NCBI RefSeq assembly: GCF_023500045.1
Contig: NZ_JAMCOF010000002.1
Location: 124,001 to 188,000, forward strand
Source: Bartonella bilalgolemi
Lineage (GTDB): Bacteria; Pseudomonadota; Alphaproteobacteria; Rhizobiales; Rhizobiaceae
Length of the DNA: 64,000 nucleotides
Direction: 5' to 3'
Every line of letters begins with the position of its first letter. Position 1 is the first letter of the stretch. The notes under the pieces are model-generated. The model saw only the letters and a list, made by a program, of their open reading frames with translations, searched no databases and had not been told where the DNA came from. The position numbers and the translations under genes were made by a program. Shown piece by piece: positions 42,541-52,487 of the stretch.

Positions 42541-43443
42541 TCAACTCTTACCATTTTGTTCTGTGTTATAAAGCATATTAATCAGCTCTTTTGATGCATC
42601 TGCAGTGCGTGGACCAAAACCTAAAAAATACATGGTATCTATTTGTTTAATAGCATGGTTTTGAGCTGCAGGTGTTGCTCGAATTGCTGGTATAGCTAAA
42701 ATTGTATCAATTTTAGTTGCATTTCCATTGTGATTTACAAACAAGATGAAATCAGGATTTGAGTTTAATAAGGCTTCATTATTTAAAAGTTTGTATCCTT
42801 TATAATCAGAAATGGCATTTATACCTCCTGAAAGTTTTATCATACCATCAGCTGCAGTATCTGTTCCAGATACCATAACACCTCCGTTTTGTACGGAAAA
42901 AATAAAAAGAACACGTTTTGGTTTAGTTATTTTTGCTAAAAGCATATCATTGTTCATAAAGTTACGGTTCAGTTTTTTAATCAGTTCAGTTGCTTGAACC
43001 TCTCGATGTAGAGCTTTACCAATAAGGTGAATTTTTTCTATGACACTTTCACGTGAAAAGTTTTCTGGTATGATTATAAGAGGTATTGATGTTTTTTTGA
43101 GAACATCAATTGTTGAAGGAGGACCGCTTCCTTCAATAAGTAATATACCTTCTGGAGAAAGAGATAAAATACCTTCAGGGGAAAGGTTACGCATATACCC
43201 AAGTTCAGGAAGTTTGAGTGCAGCTTGTGGATAGATACTTGTGCTGTCACGAGCTACAAGTTGATTTTGAGCTCCTAATGCATAAACAATTTCTGTAAGA
43301 GAACCACCAATGGAAATAATTCGCGCATTTTCAGGAAAATTTATTGTCGGTTCGGCAATTACTTGTCTAGAAAAAAAAGTAAAAAAGAACAACAAACCTA
43401 AAACAGAAAGGCCTGATGGTTTATGTAAAAAAGGTCTCAACAT
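42541..43443 (-). CDS. hutB: Periplasmic heme-binding protein
   Basis: This 300-residue substrate-binding protein delivers heme to HutC/HmuV. It has an N-terminal signal peptide (to about residue 30, ending near VIAEP) and a type III periplasmic-binding fold. The family segment is RIISIGGSLTEIVYALGAQN, whose Tyr corresponds to the candidate heme ligand region, followed by STSIYPQAALKLPELGYM. It is co-directional with hemS (17-base gap) and hutC. Confidence 0.92.
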   Translation of the reverse strand: MLRPFLHKPSGLSVLGLLFFFTFFSRQVIAEPTINFPENARIISIGGSLTEIVYALGAQNQLVARDSTSIYPQAALKLPELGYMRNLSPEGILSLSPEGILLIEGSGPPSTIDVLKKTSIPLIIIPENFSRESVIEKIHLIGKALHREVQATELIKKLNRNFMNNDMLLAKITKPKRVLFIFSVQNGGVMVSGTDTAADGMIKLSGGINAISDYKGYKLLNNEALLNSNPDFILFVNHNGNATKIDTILAIPAIRATPAAQNHAIKQIDTMYFLGFGPRTADASKELINMLYNTEQNGKS

Positions 43444-43459
43444 ATCTAAGTTTTATCCT

Positions 43460-44503
43460 TTAAGTAATGTTTGTTTCTTGGTACAAAGGTAAATTATTCA
43501 ATAAAGAACGCCATTTTTCGCATTCTTTTTGACCTTCTTTTCTTAGACCAAAGAATTGAACAATCATTTCGCCATTTTGGTCAAAAACTTCAAGAGAACT
43601 AACATAACCCTCACTTATAGGTTTGCGAACGTGCCATACTTTGTTAACGCCAGAAATAAGCATATGTAAGTGAAATTTTTCATCGAGAATATTGAGCCAA
43701 GGTCCCATTTGTTTAATGTTTTTAATTGGTCCGCTGAAAATTTGGATGCAGCCTTTATTACCAACAAAACACATAATTGGTATTTCTTTTTCAACAGTCT
43801 TATTCAGCATAATTTCAATAGATTCTACACTTAATTCATCAGTAAACTCGTTTCCAGCGAGTTTTACAGCATCATGCCGACCAATTTTAAATTCGGAAGT
43901 AATTTCATGGAGCTGATGCACATCAGTCATTTTTCTCCAACGGTCACGAAATTTCTCAACATCTAAATTTGTTATATTGTGTTGTATAGGCGCGGGGGTA
44001 GAAAGAATGTGAAGATCAGATGATTGATCTTCATGAAGCAATTTTTCAACAAGTTCATCCCATTGTTTCATATTTGTCATATCTTTAGAATAGACTTTAA
44101 AAATAGCAGTTCCGTATTGATCGAAAAATTGTAAACTTTTTGTTGGTTTTCCAAAAACCATCATTTCGTATTCAAAACCGAATTCCCATTTTTTGGGAAA
44201 AATTCGCAAATCAATTTCCCCAAATGTCATAGGGATATGTTCATTCAGAACAATTTTTTCAAAACATCCTGTTTTTTCATGAACGGCATATTCATTGCGT
44301 GTTAATGCCATAACCGTTTCAACTTTAGGAGCTTTTTCAAGGAGAGTGGGAATATCAACTTTTAGTCTTTTTGCTTTTCCGATTGTACGATAAGCTGCGA
44401 TGAATTCTGCTTCAGATATACCAATCGAAGTAGCAAAATCACGATTACGCATATCTTTTTTTTCTTCACGCAGTTTAATAATCATTTCAGCTGTATAAGA
44501 CAT
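43460..44503 (-). CDS. hemS: Cytoplasmic heme-handling protein HemS
   Basis: This 347-residue protein of the HemS/HmuS/ChuS family binds imported heme, and members of the family degrade it or pass it on. It shows the internal duplication of the family. The first half contains VETVMALTRNEYAVHEKTG and the second half IPIMCFVGNKGCIQIFSGPI, with matching motifs (VKSLQFFD-like and SLEVFDQNGEMIVQFFG). Heme is usually bound by a His in the second half. It is the first gene of the hemS-hutB-hutC-hmuV transcript. Confidence 0.92.
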   Translation of the reverse strand: MSYTAEMIIKLREEKKDMRNRDFATSIGISEAEFIAAYRTIGKAKRLKVDIPTLLEKAPKVETVMALTRNEYAVHEKTGCFEKIVLNEHIPMTFGEIDLRIFPKKWEFGFEYEMMVFGKPTKSLQFFDQYGTAIFKVYSKDMTNMKQWDELVEKLLHEDQSSDLHILSTPAPIQHNITNLDVEKFRDRWRKMTDVHQLHEITSEFKIGRHDAVKLAGNEFTDELSVESIEIMLNKTVEKEIPIMCFVGNKGCIQIFSGPIKNIKQMGPWLNILDEKFHLHMLISGVNKVWHVRKPISEGYVSSLEVFDQNGEMIVQFFGLRKEGQKECEKWRSLLNNLPLYQETNIT

Positions 44504-44547
44504 AGATTTTCCTTACTTTATTTAGAGTCAATTTTACTTCATTTTAA

Positions 44548-44583
44548 AAAACTACGCTGAGTCATTGTAAACAATGACTCAGC
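44548..44583 (-). terminator. Terminator of hutA (perfect palindrome)
   Basis: Arms GCTGAGTCATTGT (44556-44568) and ACAATGACTCAGC (44571-44583) are perfectly complementary around two bases. On the reverse strand the hairpin is followed by GTAG and six Ts, so it is oriented to end hutA transcription before hemS. This suggests hemS-hutB-hutC-hmuV has its own promoter. Confidence 0.8.
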
Positions 44584-44744
44584 CTGCTAATAAATCGCTC
44601 CTATCAATAACAAAAATTGAATCTGATAAATTAAAATATTTATAATCCTTTTGGGAGGGTAGAATAAAGTAAGGATTAAAATGTAATAACATACCTTTTT
44701 ATCAATTATGATTTCCTTAATAGTTTAAAGATTAACAGCAACAA

Positions 44745-46946
44745 TTAGAATTTTTGTACATAAGACACCTTAAAATTACGACCCGGCTGACTAAAATAAT
44801 CTTTTGGTGGTAGTGATTGGCGTCTAGGGATAGGAGAAGGGGAAGGTAGATCAGTTGCATTCCAGTATTTTTGGTCAAAAAGATTATAAATACCAGCTCT
44901 TATAATTGGGCCTTTTTCACCGAAAGGTTTCCACCAACCCAATATATCAACTACACCATAACCTGGAACTGTATTATAATCAGAATTTCCTTTTACTTTA
45001 TCACGCTTAGCAGCTAAAGTAAGTACAATATCTGTTCCCCAAAGTTCTTTTTCATATCCTAATCCAAATACTGTTTTAAAGGCTGGGATTGAGTTAAGAT
45101 ATTCATTTTTATCAAGATCTTTTCCTTGTGTATAAGCAAGGGCAAAATTACTATAAAGACCATTCATCAAGGTGAAATGTGCTTTTGTTTCAACACCAGA
45201 AATACGCACATGAGCACGATTTATATAATGTTTGCGCGCATATATAAATTCTTTTGAAGGCCCCTTATCTATAACATCAATAAGGTTTTTATATTCATTG
45301 GTGAAAACACTGAAAGAACCATTAAAATGCATGTTGTTGTATTGTACACCGATATCATATCCATTACCAGTCTCTGGTTTGAGATTAGGATTTCCAATCA
45401 TATAATAAAAAGAAGGCCTGACAAAGGTTAAGTAAAGCTCTGAAACGCTTGGAGCACGAAAAGCTTGCGCCCATTGAGTATAAAATAATATTTGATTATC
45501 AGTATCCCATTCTATTCGCATTTTAGGAGAAAAATGTGAGCCGCTACTTTCTTTGGGCATTACTTTAGAACCTAATGCTTTTTCAAAAGCAGGTGTCTTT
45601 TGAGGGATATGTTTGTACCAATCATAACGTATTCCTGGGATAAGACGAAGACTATTGTTAGAAAAACCAATTTCGTTTTCGAAAGCCAAACCAAAAGCCT
45701 GGCTATTTGTATTTGGTGCATCTGATTTGTTGGTACTTAGGAATACACATGCATGCTCACTTCCTTTTAAATGACAATTATCTTTACCCAATGCATATTG
45801 ATGGAATTTAGAAACGAAAACATTTGTAGCAAACTTTAGCTTATGACTTACAGAACCAATATCTAATTTTTTGAAACTATGAGTATTAAAGCCATAACCA
45901 ATATTTCTCATAAAATTATCTCTTAAATAGTCTCCTTTTGGCATTTGTATACGATATCCATTTAAGATGTGATTATTTGATTGCTTTTGCCAATAAAGCT
46001 GTCCATGAAATGCATCAAAAATAGCATCTTCATTACCATTATAATCATAGGAGACAGAAAAACGTTTACGATGTGTGTGTTTCTCATTGTAAACAGATTG
46101 TCGCAAAAATATTTCAGTTGAAGTATTTAATGCATGAGTGTCTTTATTGTAAGCAAAACGCTCTGCTGTAAAGCCAAATCGGTGATTATCATTAAAATAT
46201 TGGTGGACTTTAAAAAGCAAATTATTTTTATCAAAGTTAGCAGGGTTCTCTCGTGTACGTTTATCTCCATAACCTTCTACAGTACCCATATTTTTACGTT
46301 GATGACCTTCTGCACGAGAACCTTGAAAAAGCAATAAAGTTTGATTAGCTCGCACTGCAAAAGCTTGATCTACGTGCCAACTTTTATCAACAGAATTATA
46401 GCTCCCTTTTGTAAGAGTCCCCCATTTTTTTTCTTTTGTGAGGAGGTCTTCAGGATTAAGAGTACGTAAGGCAATAATCCCACCTAGTGCACCAGAACCA
46501 TGAAGGCTAGAATCTGAACCACGAACAATGTCAATTGTAGAAAGCGCATTAAAAGCAAATGCAGAACTTCCACCTTTAATACCACGCACCCCATCGTCAA
46601 GCCATGGAAGAGGAATGCCATCCATTGTTGTTAAAATGCGATTGGCATTTAGACCACGAATTACAAAGCTGTTATTATCTGCACTATAGTTTATAGATGG
46701 ATTAAGATGGTTAACATCGTGAATATCATTTATTTGTTTCTTATCAATATTTTGAGCAGTGTTACGATCTGTCAAAACAGTTTTTTTATTGAAGGGATGT
46801 TCTACTTTTTTTTCAATTATGATTGGTTTAAGTTTAGTTATCTTACCGTTGTTTTGTGCAAAAACAAATGAAGGTATACAAACTAAGAGCATACTTAAAA
46901 TCATATGCCCTTTATACTCTTTATAGATATTCCGTTTTATTCGCAT
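44745..46946 (-). CDS. hutA: TonB-dependent heme receptor HutA
   Basis: This 733-residue outer-membrane receptor takes up heme with energy from TonB. A signal peptide (VCIPSFVFAQ) is followed by a plug domain with the TonB-box-like region near LKPIIIEKKVE and DNSFVIRGLNANRILTTMDG, and a 22-strand barrel. The heme-receptor motifs FRAPSVSELY and NPNLKPETG are present, and the C-terminus ends in Phe (VSYVQKF). No His lies between these two motifs, unlike the heme-ligand position of HemR-type receptors. I chose the ATG at 46946 over 46994 to place the signal peptide near the N-terminus; 46904 is another option. It is divergent from tonB. Confidence 0.92.
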   Translation of the reverse strand: MRIKRNIYKEYKGHMILSMLLVCIPSFVFAQNNGKITKLKPIIIEKKVEHPFNKKTVLTDRNTAQNIDKKQINDIHDVNHLNPSINYSADNNSFVIRGLNANRILTTMDGIPLPWLDDGVRGIKGGSSAFAFNALSTIDIVRGSDSSLHGSGALGGIIALRTLNPEDLLTKEKKWGTLTKGSYNSVDKSWHVDQAFAVRANQTLLLFQGSRAEGHQRKNMGTVEGYGDKRTRENPANFDKNNLLFKVHQYFNDNHRFGFTAERFAYNKDTHALNTSTEIFLRQSVYNEKHTHRKRFSVSYDYNGNEDAIFDAFHGQLYWQKQSNNHILNGYRIQMPKGDYLRDNFMRNIGYGFNTHSFKKLDIGSVSHKLKFATNVFVSKFHQYALGKDNCHLKGSEHACVFLSTNKSDAPNTNSQAFGLAFENEIGFSNNSLRLIPGIRYDWYKHIPQKTPAFEKALGSKVMPKESSGSHFSPKMRIEWDTDNQILFYTQWAQAFRAPSVSELYLTFVRPSFYYMIGNPNLKPETGNGYDIGVQYNNMHFNGSFSVFTNEYKNLIDVIDKGPSKEFIYARKHYINRAHVRISGVETKAHFTLMNGLYSNFALAYTQGKDLDKNEYLNSIPAFKTVFGLGYEKELWGTDIVLTLAAKRDKVKGNSDYNTVPGYGVVDILGWWKPFGEKGPIIRAGIYNLFDQKYWNATDLPSPSPIPRRQSLPPKDYFSQPGRNFKVSYVQKF

Positions 46947-47204
46947 AGTCCACCATAGTTCTTTAAAAAAATGTCCCCCTCTATAGCTTCTCACATATAA
47001 AACAAATACAATAAAAACATTTGCCTTACTAATTACAAAATGTAGTCATATAATTGATAAGCCAAGCGCTAATTCAATTTATAGCTATTAACGCGATCAT
47101 ATTAAACATGATAAAAATCGTCAAGAAAAAAGTTGTGCTTTAAAGACGACCTGTTTTCATAAAATTAAGCATCGATTATTTAGCTTAGGATGGTGGTAGA
47201 TGAG

Positions 47205-47981
47205 ATGATGAAGGGTGCAAGTATTTGGCGAATATCAGCTCTTTGGATAGGTGCTTTTGGGTGTGCTTTTGCTTTACATGTTGGAGTAGGAGCACGATTT
47301 TATTCGAAGAGTATTCATATAAATGGGTTTGTATTCTCACCGATGGCTATGTTAATTGTTGTACCAGAAATTGTGCACCCTGATGTTAATCCAGATTCAG
47401 AAATATTAGAGTTTAATGTTTTAAAGGAAGAAGAAATATCAAAACCAGAACTTAGTAAAGTTCGACCAGAGAATTCTCTATCAAAAGAGCATCAGATTAC
47501 GAAAGAGTTTCAGTCTATCGTAAAAAAAGATGGTTTTACAGTGCTGAAACCTTTGAAAAGATCTTCTCCATCAAAGATAAATCGTAAAGTTTTTATAAAA
47601 AAGCAATCATCAACACTGAATATTACAGAGAAGAAAATTAATCGAAAAAAAGCACATTCATTTGCTGTAAGTAGAGAGAGTAATACAATAGCACTTGATA
47701 ATGCATTATCAGAACATTGGTTAGCAAAGGTGCAAACACAGTTAGAAAAACAAAAAAGTTACATTGTAGGACAGCGTATTAGTAGTGTACAGGGAGTCGT
47801 GCAGTTAGAATTTAAGGTGCGTGAACAAGGAGATATTTTTGCCAACCGTGTTATATTTTCTTCTGGTAGTCGGGAACTTGATTGGTTGGCTATGACAGCA
47901 CTTAAACGTATTGACATGTTTCCTCCACCACCACGTGAAATGGTGAATAAAACTATCAGAGTATCTTTGGTTTTTAATTAA
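47205..47981 (+). CDS. tonB: Energy-transducing protein TonB
   Basis: This 258-residue inner-membrane protein transmits proton-motive energy to HutA. One N-terminal membrane helix (about residues 8-26) is followed by a charged, Lys-rich periplasmic linker and the conserved C-terminal domain. That domain contains GVVQLEFKVREQGDIFANRV, SSGSRELDWLAMTALKRIDMFPPPPRE and ends with SLVFN. The start could also be 47190; I prefer 47205 because GGTGG lies about eight bases upstream. No exbB or exbD is present in this window. It is divergent from hutA. Confidence 0.9.
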   Translation: MMKGASIWRISALWIGAFGCAFALHVGVGARFYSKSIHINGFVFSPMAMLIVVPEIVHPDVNPDSEILEFNVLKEEEISKPELSKVRPENSLSKEHQITKEFQSIVKKDGFTVLKPLKRSSPSKINRKVFIKKQSSTLNITEKKINRKKAHSFAVSRESNTIALDNALSEHWLAKVQTQLEKQKSYIVGQRISSVQGVVQLEFKVREQGDIFANRVIFSSGSRELDWLAMTALKRIDMFPPPPREMVNKTIRVSLVFN

Positions 47982-48656
47982 AGAAAGTAAAATTACTATA
48001 CAAAATCATACCTTATATCGTATTTAGATTTTTCAGGAAGATAATATTATTGGGGCTTGTGGTATTCATAGTCGTATTGAGAATGGGAATAACTAATTTC
48101 ATGATAGCTTCTGTTAGATTTATAGAGATAGAAAAGTTGATAACACTATCAATATTTCTGATTACATATCTGCGTTTCTACGTTACTAAAAATGTTTATG
48201 TTTATAACAAAGATGCAGTTATGACTATATAGGGATTTATGGAAGAGAACGTTGTTAAAAACGCTTAACTTTATGGCAAAATTCGCTTTGCGAGATTTAC
48301 GAAACTGAGATTACTTTGAATATATCCTCGAAGAAAAAGTGTATGTTACCCAATAAAAACTAATTAGCTTATAATTTTTGTTAAGATTGAAGGGCTAACT
48401 GAAATTTATGCGCATATTCTTTCTAGATACTCAATGAGAAGAGATAGAGAAGGTCAGTAAAAAGGAAGGAAGTAATTACTTTTAAAAGTAAAACTATTTT
48501 GTTGTACACAGAAAATAAGCAATGCGTTTATATAAAAATTAAGTTAAATTATTTAACTGTTATGCTAATATAGCAATAATTTATTATAAGGTTTGCAGAA
48601 AATGGGTAGCGATGCAAAAATGGATGCATATTTTTTCATATTCGTGATTTTCAGAT
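47982..48656. other. Gap between tonB and rnhB, probably decayed sequence
   Basis: 675 bases with no convincing gene. A 60-codon frame at 48050-48232 is hydrophobic and has no motif or good ribosome-binding site. An alternative frame nearby reads GACGIHSRIENGNN, which is protein-like but too short to identify. I regard the segment as eroded coding DNA of unknown origin. Confidence 0.4.
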
Positions 48657-49295
48657 ATGCTTAATGTACCGTTTCAGCCAAATTTTTCATATGAATTGGA
48701 TTTGCAAAAAAAGGGTTTTTTTTATGTAGCAGGTGTTGATGAAGTTGGACGTGGGCCTTTAGCTGGGCCTGTAGTGACGGCAGCAGTTGTTTTAGATAAA
48801 GACCATATTCCTGAAGGCTTGAATGATTCAAAAAAGCTTTCTAGCCAACAACGCAATAGACTTTATTATGAAATTTTGCAAAATGCATTAGCGATTTCGG
48901 TTGCTAGTCTTTGTGCTCGGACAATTGATAAGTCTGATATTAGAAAAGCGACTTTAGAAGCAATGCGGCGTTGTGTTACAGGGCTTGCCATTTCAGCACA
49001 TTACGCGTTGATTGATGGGCGTGATATTCCTTCTAATTTGCCTTGTCCTGCAATTGCTTTGATTAAAGGTGATCAGTCTTCGGTTTCAATTGCTGCGGCG
49101 TCTATTATTGCTAAAGTGATTCGTGATAGGATGATGCAATACGCTGGACGGGTTTATCAAAATTATGATTTAGAGAAGCATGTAGGTTATGGAACGGCAG
49201 CACACCGTGCAGCTATTGATAAGTATGGACCTATTGTAAGATTACATCGTTATAGTTTTTCTCCTCTTAAAGAACGCTATAAGGATAGTATTTAA
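48657..49295 (+). CDS. rnhB: Ribonuclease HII
   Basis: This 212-residue enzyme cuts the RNA strand of RNA-DNA hybrids and removes single ribonucleotides from DNA. The first catalytic block is [20 protein letters not shown] (Asp and Glu), and the others lie in [14 protein letters not shown] and [13 protein letters not shown]. The length is normal. The stop overlaps the next start in TAATG. Confidence 0.95.
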   Translation: MLNVPFQPNFSYELDLQKKGFFYVAGVDEVGRGPLAGPVVTAAVVLDKDHIPEGLNDSKKLSSQQRNRLYYEILQNALAISVASLCARTIDKSDIRKATLEAMRRCVTGLAISAHYALIDGRDIPSNLPCPAIALIKGDQSSVSIAAASIIAKVIRDRMMQYAGRVYQNYDLEKHVGYGTAAHRAAIDKYGPIVRLHRYSFSPLKERYKDSI

Positions 49296-50257
49296 TGGCA
49301 ATTTTACCATTTAATAGTGCTGCAATAAACCAAGCAGTTGCGATTCTTCAACAGGGACAATTGGTCGCCCTGCCAACAGAAACTGTTTATGGATTAGCTG
49401 GTGATGCGACAAATGGAAAAGCTGTAGCGTCTATTTTTTCTATAAAGGGACGTCCATTCTTTAATCCCCTTATTGTTCATGTAAGTGACATAGTTATGGC
49501 AGAGTGTTATGTGAAAATTGATTTTCTTTCACGTCGGTTAATGGAGGCATTTTGGCCAGGTCCTTTAACCATGGTTCTACCGTTAAAGGCTCATCATAAT
49601 ATTCATCCTTTGACAACTGCTGGTCTTAATACATTGGCTGTTCGTTTTCCAAAAGGAGGCTTTGCAGAAGTTATTCGTCATTTTGGCCGTCCTTTAGCTG
49701 CACCTAGTGCTAATCAATCAGGAAAGTTGAGTCCTACTTCAGCTATATCTGTATTTACATCTTTAGGAACATCAGTGCCTTTAATTATTGACGGTGGAGC
49801 TTCAAAAATAGGGCTTGAATCAACGATTATTAAGATTTCTGATGAAAATGTTTACTTATTGCGTCCGGGAGGATTAGCTATTGAAGAAATTGAAAAAGTG
49901 GTAAAGAAGCCTGTAAAACGTTTGGATCAGCAAACTGCAATTGAGGCTCCAGGGATGTTAAGGTCACATTATGCGCCTAATACTTCTATGCGTTTAAATG
50001 TAAAAAAGGTGGAAAGCGGCGAAGCATTGTTAGCATTTGGACCTAAACGTGTTGAGGGTGTTGAAAACGCTGTCGCTGTTCTAAATCTTAGTGAAAGTGG
50101 TCGATTAGAAGAAGCTGCGTTCCATTTATTCCAGTATATGCAGCAATTGGATTCACCTAAAGTGAAGTGCATTGCAGTGGAGCCTATCCCATTTTATGGA
50201 TTGGGGGAAGCTATTAATGATCGTTTAATACGAGCTGCAGCTCCAAAAGGGAAATAA
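49295..50257 (+). CDS. L-threonylcarbamoyladenylate synthase (Sua5 type)
   Basis: This 320-residue enzyme makes threonylcarbamoyl-AMP, the precursor of the t6A37 modification in ANN-decoding tRNAs. The YrdC domain has ALPTETVYGLAGDATNGKAV, KGRPFFNPLIVHVSD and APSANQSGKLSPTSA. A C-terminal Sua5 domain (about residues 215-320) follows a linker with EAPGMLRSHYAPNT. It is coupled to rnhB by overlap and sits two bases upstream of the FAD oxidoreductase gene. Confidence 0.92.
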   Translation: MAILPFNSAAINQAVAILQQGQLVALPTETVYGLAGDATNGKAVASIFSIKGRPFFNPLIVHVSDIVMAECYVKIDFLSRRLMEAFWPGPLTMVLPLKAHHNIHPLTTAGLNTLAVRFPKGGFAEVIRHFGRPLAAPSANQSGKLSPTSAISVFTSLGTSVPLIIDGGASKIGLESTIIKISDENVYLLRPGGLAIEEIEKVVKKPVKRLDQQTAIEAPGMLRSHYAPNTSMRLNVKKVESGEALLAFGPKRVEGVENAVAVLNLSESGRLEEAAFHLFQYMQQLDSPKVKCIAVEPIPFYGLGEAINDRLIRAAAPKGK

Positions 50258-50259
50258 AA

Positions 50260-51669
50260 ATGGAGCAAGGTTTGATTGAGTCTTTTAGAAGCATTGTTGG
50301 TTCTGAATATGCTATAACAGATCAAGCGTTGATTACACCTTATTTATTTGAAAATCGGCGACTTTTTCATGGAAAAACGCCATTACTTTTACGGCCATCT
50401 TCCACAAAAGAAGTATCATTGATTATGCAATTGGCTAGTCAAACGTATACGCCGATTGTTCCTCAAGGAGGAAATACTGGTCTTGTAGGTGGTCAGCTGC
50501 CAGATGATAGCGGGCACAGTGTTATTTTATCTATGGAACGTTTAAACAGGATTCGAGCATTGGATCTTAAGGGTAATTTTGCTGTAGTGGAGGCTGGAGT
50601 CGTTCTACAAACATTACAAAAAAAAGCCGATGAAATGAATCGTTTTTTTCCTCTTTCTTTGGCTTCTGAAGAATCTTGTCAGATAGGAGGAAATCTATCT
50701 TCTAATGCGGGAGGTACGGGAGTCTTAGCTTATGGTAATATGCGTGATCTTTGTCTTGGTCTAGAAGTCGTTTTACCTGATGGACGTGTTTTGGATGATT
50801 TGCGATTTGTTAAAAAAGATAATAGCGGTTATAATCTGAAAGATCTTTTTATTGGTGCTGAAGGGACTTTAGGGGTTATTACTGCAGCAGTTTTAAAGCT
50901 TTTTCCAAAACCAAAAGGAAAAGAAGTGGCGCTTGTAGGCTTAGATAGTCCAGCGAAAGTTGTAGAGCTTTTGTCTCTTTCTCAATGCTATGGGGGGACA
51001 TTATTGACTGGTTTTGAGCTCATGGGAAAACTTAGTTTTCAAATGGCTTTAAATTATAAGATGTGTGCCAAATCTCCTTTTGATCATGAGCATGAGTGGT
51101 ATGTTTTGATTAATATGTCATCATTACGGAGTGACAATGATGCATTATCAGCACTGCATGTTGTTTTAGAAATGGCTTTAAAGAATTCTATTATTGACGA
51201 TGCAGTTATTGCACAATCATTAAAACAGCAAGATTTTTTTTGGCAATTGCGTGAAAGTATATCATCTGCACAGAAATTAGCAGGAGGATCTATTAAACAT
51301 GATATTGCTGTACCTATTGCTTTCATTCCTGATTTTATTGCTGAGTCTGCTCTTATTGTGGAAGAAATGATACCAGGTGCACGAGTAGTTTGTTTCGGAC
51401 ATGTGGGTGATGGGAATCTTCATTATAATATTACGCAACCAATTGGAGCAGATACTACAGCATTTTTAAAATTATGGCCGAAAATAACCCATCGTATTCA
51501 TTGTTTAGCAATGCAATATCAGGGAACATTTTCTGCTGAACATGGAATTGGTCAGCTTAAACGAGAAGAACTACGTACTTTTAAATCCCCTGTTTCACTA
51601 GAAATTATGCAAGAGATTAAGAAAATATTTGATCCTTTAGGGATTATGAATCCAGGAAAAATATTATAA
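50260..51669 (+). CDS. FAD-linked oxidoreductase (GlcD / D-2-hydroxyglutarate dehydrogenase type)
   Basis: This 469-residue flavoprotein oxidises a D-2-hydroxy acid; the substrate cannot be fixed from sequence. The FAD-binding domain has IVPQGGNTGLVGGQLPDDSG, SNAGGTGVLAYGNMRD and KDNSGYNLKDLFIGAEGTLG. The C-terminal substrate domain has CFGHVGDGNLHYNI and SAEHGIGQLKREELR. The length fits D-2-hydroxyglutarate dehydrogenase-like enzymes. It follows the Sua5 gene by two bases, so the three genes from rnhB may be cotranscribed. Confidence 0.9.
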   Translation: MEQGLIESFRSIVGSEYAITDQALITPYLFENRRLFHGKTPLLLRPSSTKEVSLIMQLASQTYTPIVPQGGNTGLVGGQLPDDSGHSVILSMERLNRIRALDLKGNFAVVEAGVVLQTLQKKADEMNRFFPLSLASEESCQIGGNLSSNAGGTGVLAYGNMRDLCLGLEVVLPDGRVLDDLRFVKKDNSGYNLKDLFIGAEGTLGVITAAVLKLFPKPKGKEVALVGLDSPAKVVELLSLSQCYGGTLLTGFELMGKLSFQMALNYKMCAKSPFDHEHEWYVLINMSSLRSDNDALSALHVVLEMALKNSIIDDAVIAQSLKQQDFFWQLRESISSAQKLAGGSIKHDIAVPIAFIPDFIAESALIVEEMIPGARVVCFGHVGDGNLHYNITQPIGADTTAFLKLWPKITHRIHCLAMQYQGTFSAEHGIGQLKREELRTFKSPVSLEIMQEIKKIFDPLGIMNPGKIL

Positions 51670-51817
51670 TTTCAGAAGAATAAATATTTTTTGGCATTTT
51701 TATTTAGAATTTAATAACCAAAAAGAAACTAAGTTTTTTTATATAACTTTGTTAATAATCCAATGAAGAAAATCTGCTAGATTACTTGAGTTATTGAAAA
51801 AATTGGGAACAGTGTAT

Positions 51818-52348
51818 ATGGCTAATCAATGCTTTAATCAGGCAAAGGCGGTGCTTGAATTTCGACTAGATCCGTGCCATTTGCCACAAATAACGACATA
51901 TTTTGTATCAAAAACGGGTAATCAAATAGTTTGTTCGTTAAATAAATGTGGTGTTTTTTTTAAATTTGGGGCTTTTTCAGGTCTATCACACTTGATCCCA
52001 GCTCACCATTTTAGGGGGATTGCAGCGCGTATAGTAGATACTCTCTCAGGTGAGAAAGCCATAACATTGGAGCTATTCCACGTAGATGAGGAGATTTGTA
52101 TTCCACTTTTAGTTTCTAGAAAATTAAATAATGTTTTTTTAGATTGGCGATTGTGGACGCAGATTTACAATCTTCCTATGCTTATGATTGATGAATATAA
52201 TAGTATTATCAAGGTTCAGGATCGTTCTGTTATACATAAATTTTTTCACATAGTATCATCTAATTCTGTACAGAAACGTTTTTTACTTCGTGGTCATAAT
52301 TCATTAGGTTTACGTTTGAAGATTGACAATCAAACTGTATTACAGTGA
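51818..52348 (+). CDS. Conserved Rhizobiales protein of unknown function (DUF6101-like)
   Basis: This 176-residue protein has no recognisable catalytic motif. Features are EFRLDPCHLPQITTYFVSK at the start, ITLELFHVDEEICIPLLVS in the middle and LDWRLWTQIYNLPMLMI in the second half. The pattern resembles a Rhizobiales-specific family that I recall as DUF6101; the label is from pattern memory. I chose the ATG at 51818 because GGGAA lies just upstream. No signal peptide or membrane helix is seen. Confidence 0.55.
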   Translation: MANQCFNQAKAVLEFRLDPCHLPQITTYFVSKTGNQIVCSLNKCGVFFKFGAFSGLSHLIPAHHFRGIAARIVDTLSGEKAITLELFHVDEEICIPLLVSRKLNNVFLDWRLWTQIYNLPMLMIDEYNSIIKVQDRSVIHKFFHIVSSNSVQKRFLLRGHNSLGLRLKIDNQTVLQ

Positions 52349-52487
52349 GATATGTGTTAATTTTTTATATGCTATGCAGTCATATATGTTTATTTCGTTT
52401 GTGTTTTGACTTTTTATTCAATGATATTTAGATTACTATCTAATAAAAATAGAAAAGAATTTTACGTATTTGAAACATTCAGAAAAA

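Noticed and set aside
48050-48232. 60-codon hydrophobic open frame between tonB and rnhB
   Set aside because: No ribosome-binding site, no motif, and composition expected from AT-rich non-coding DNA.
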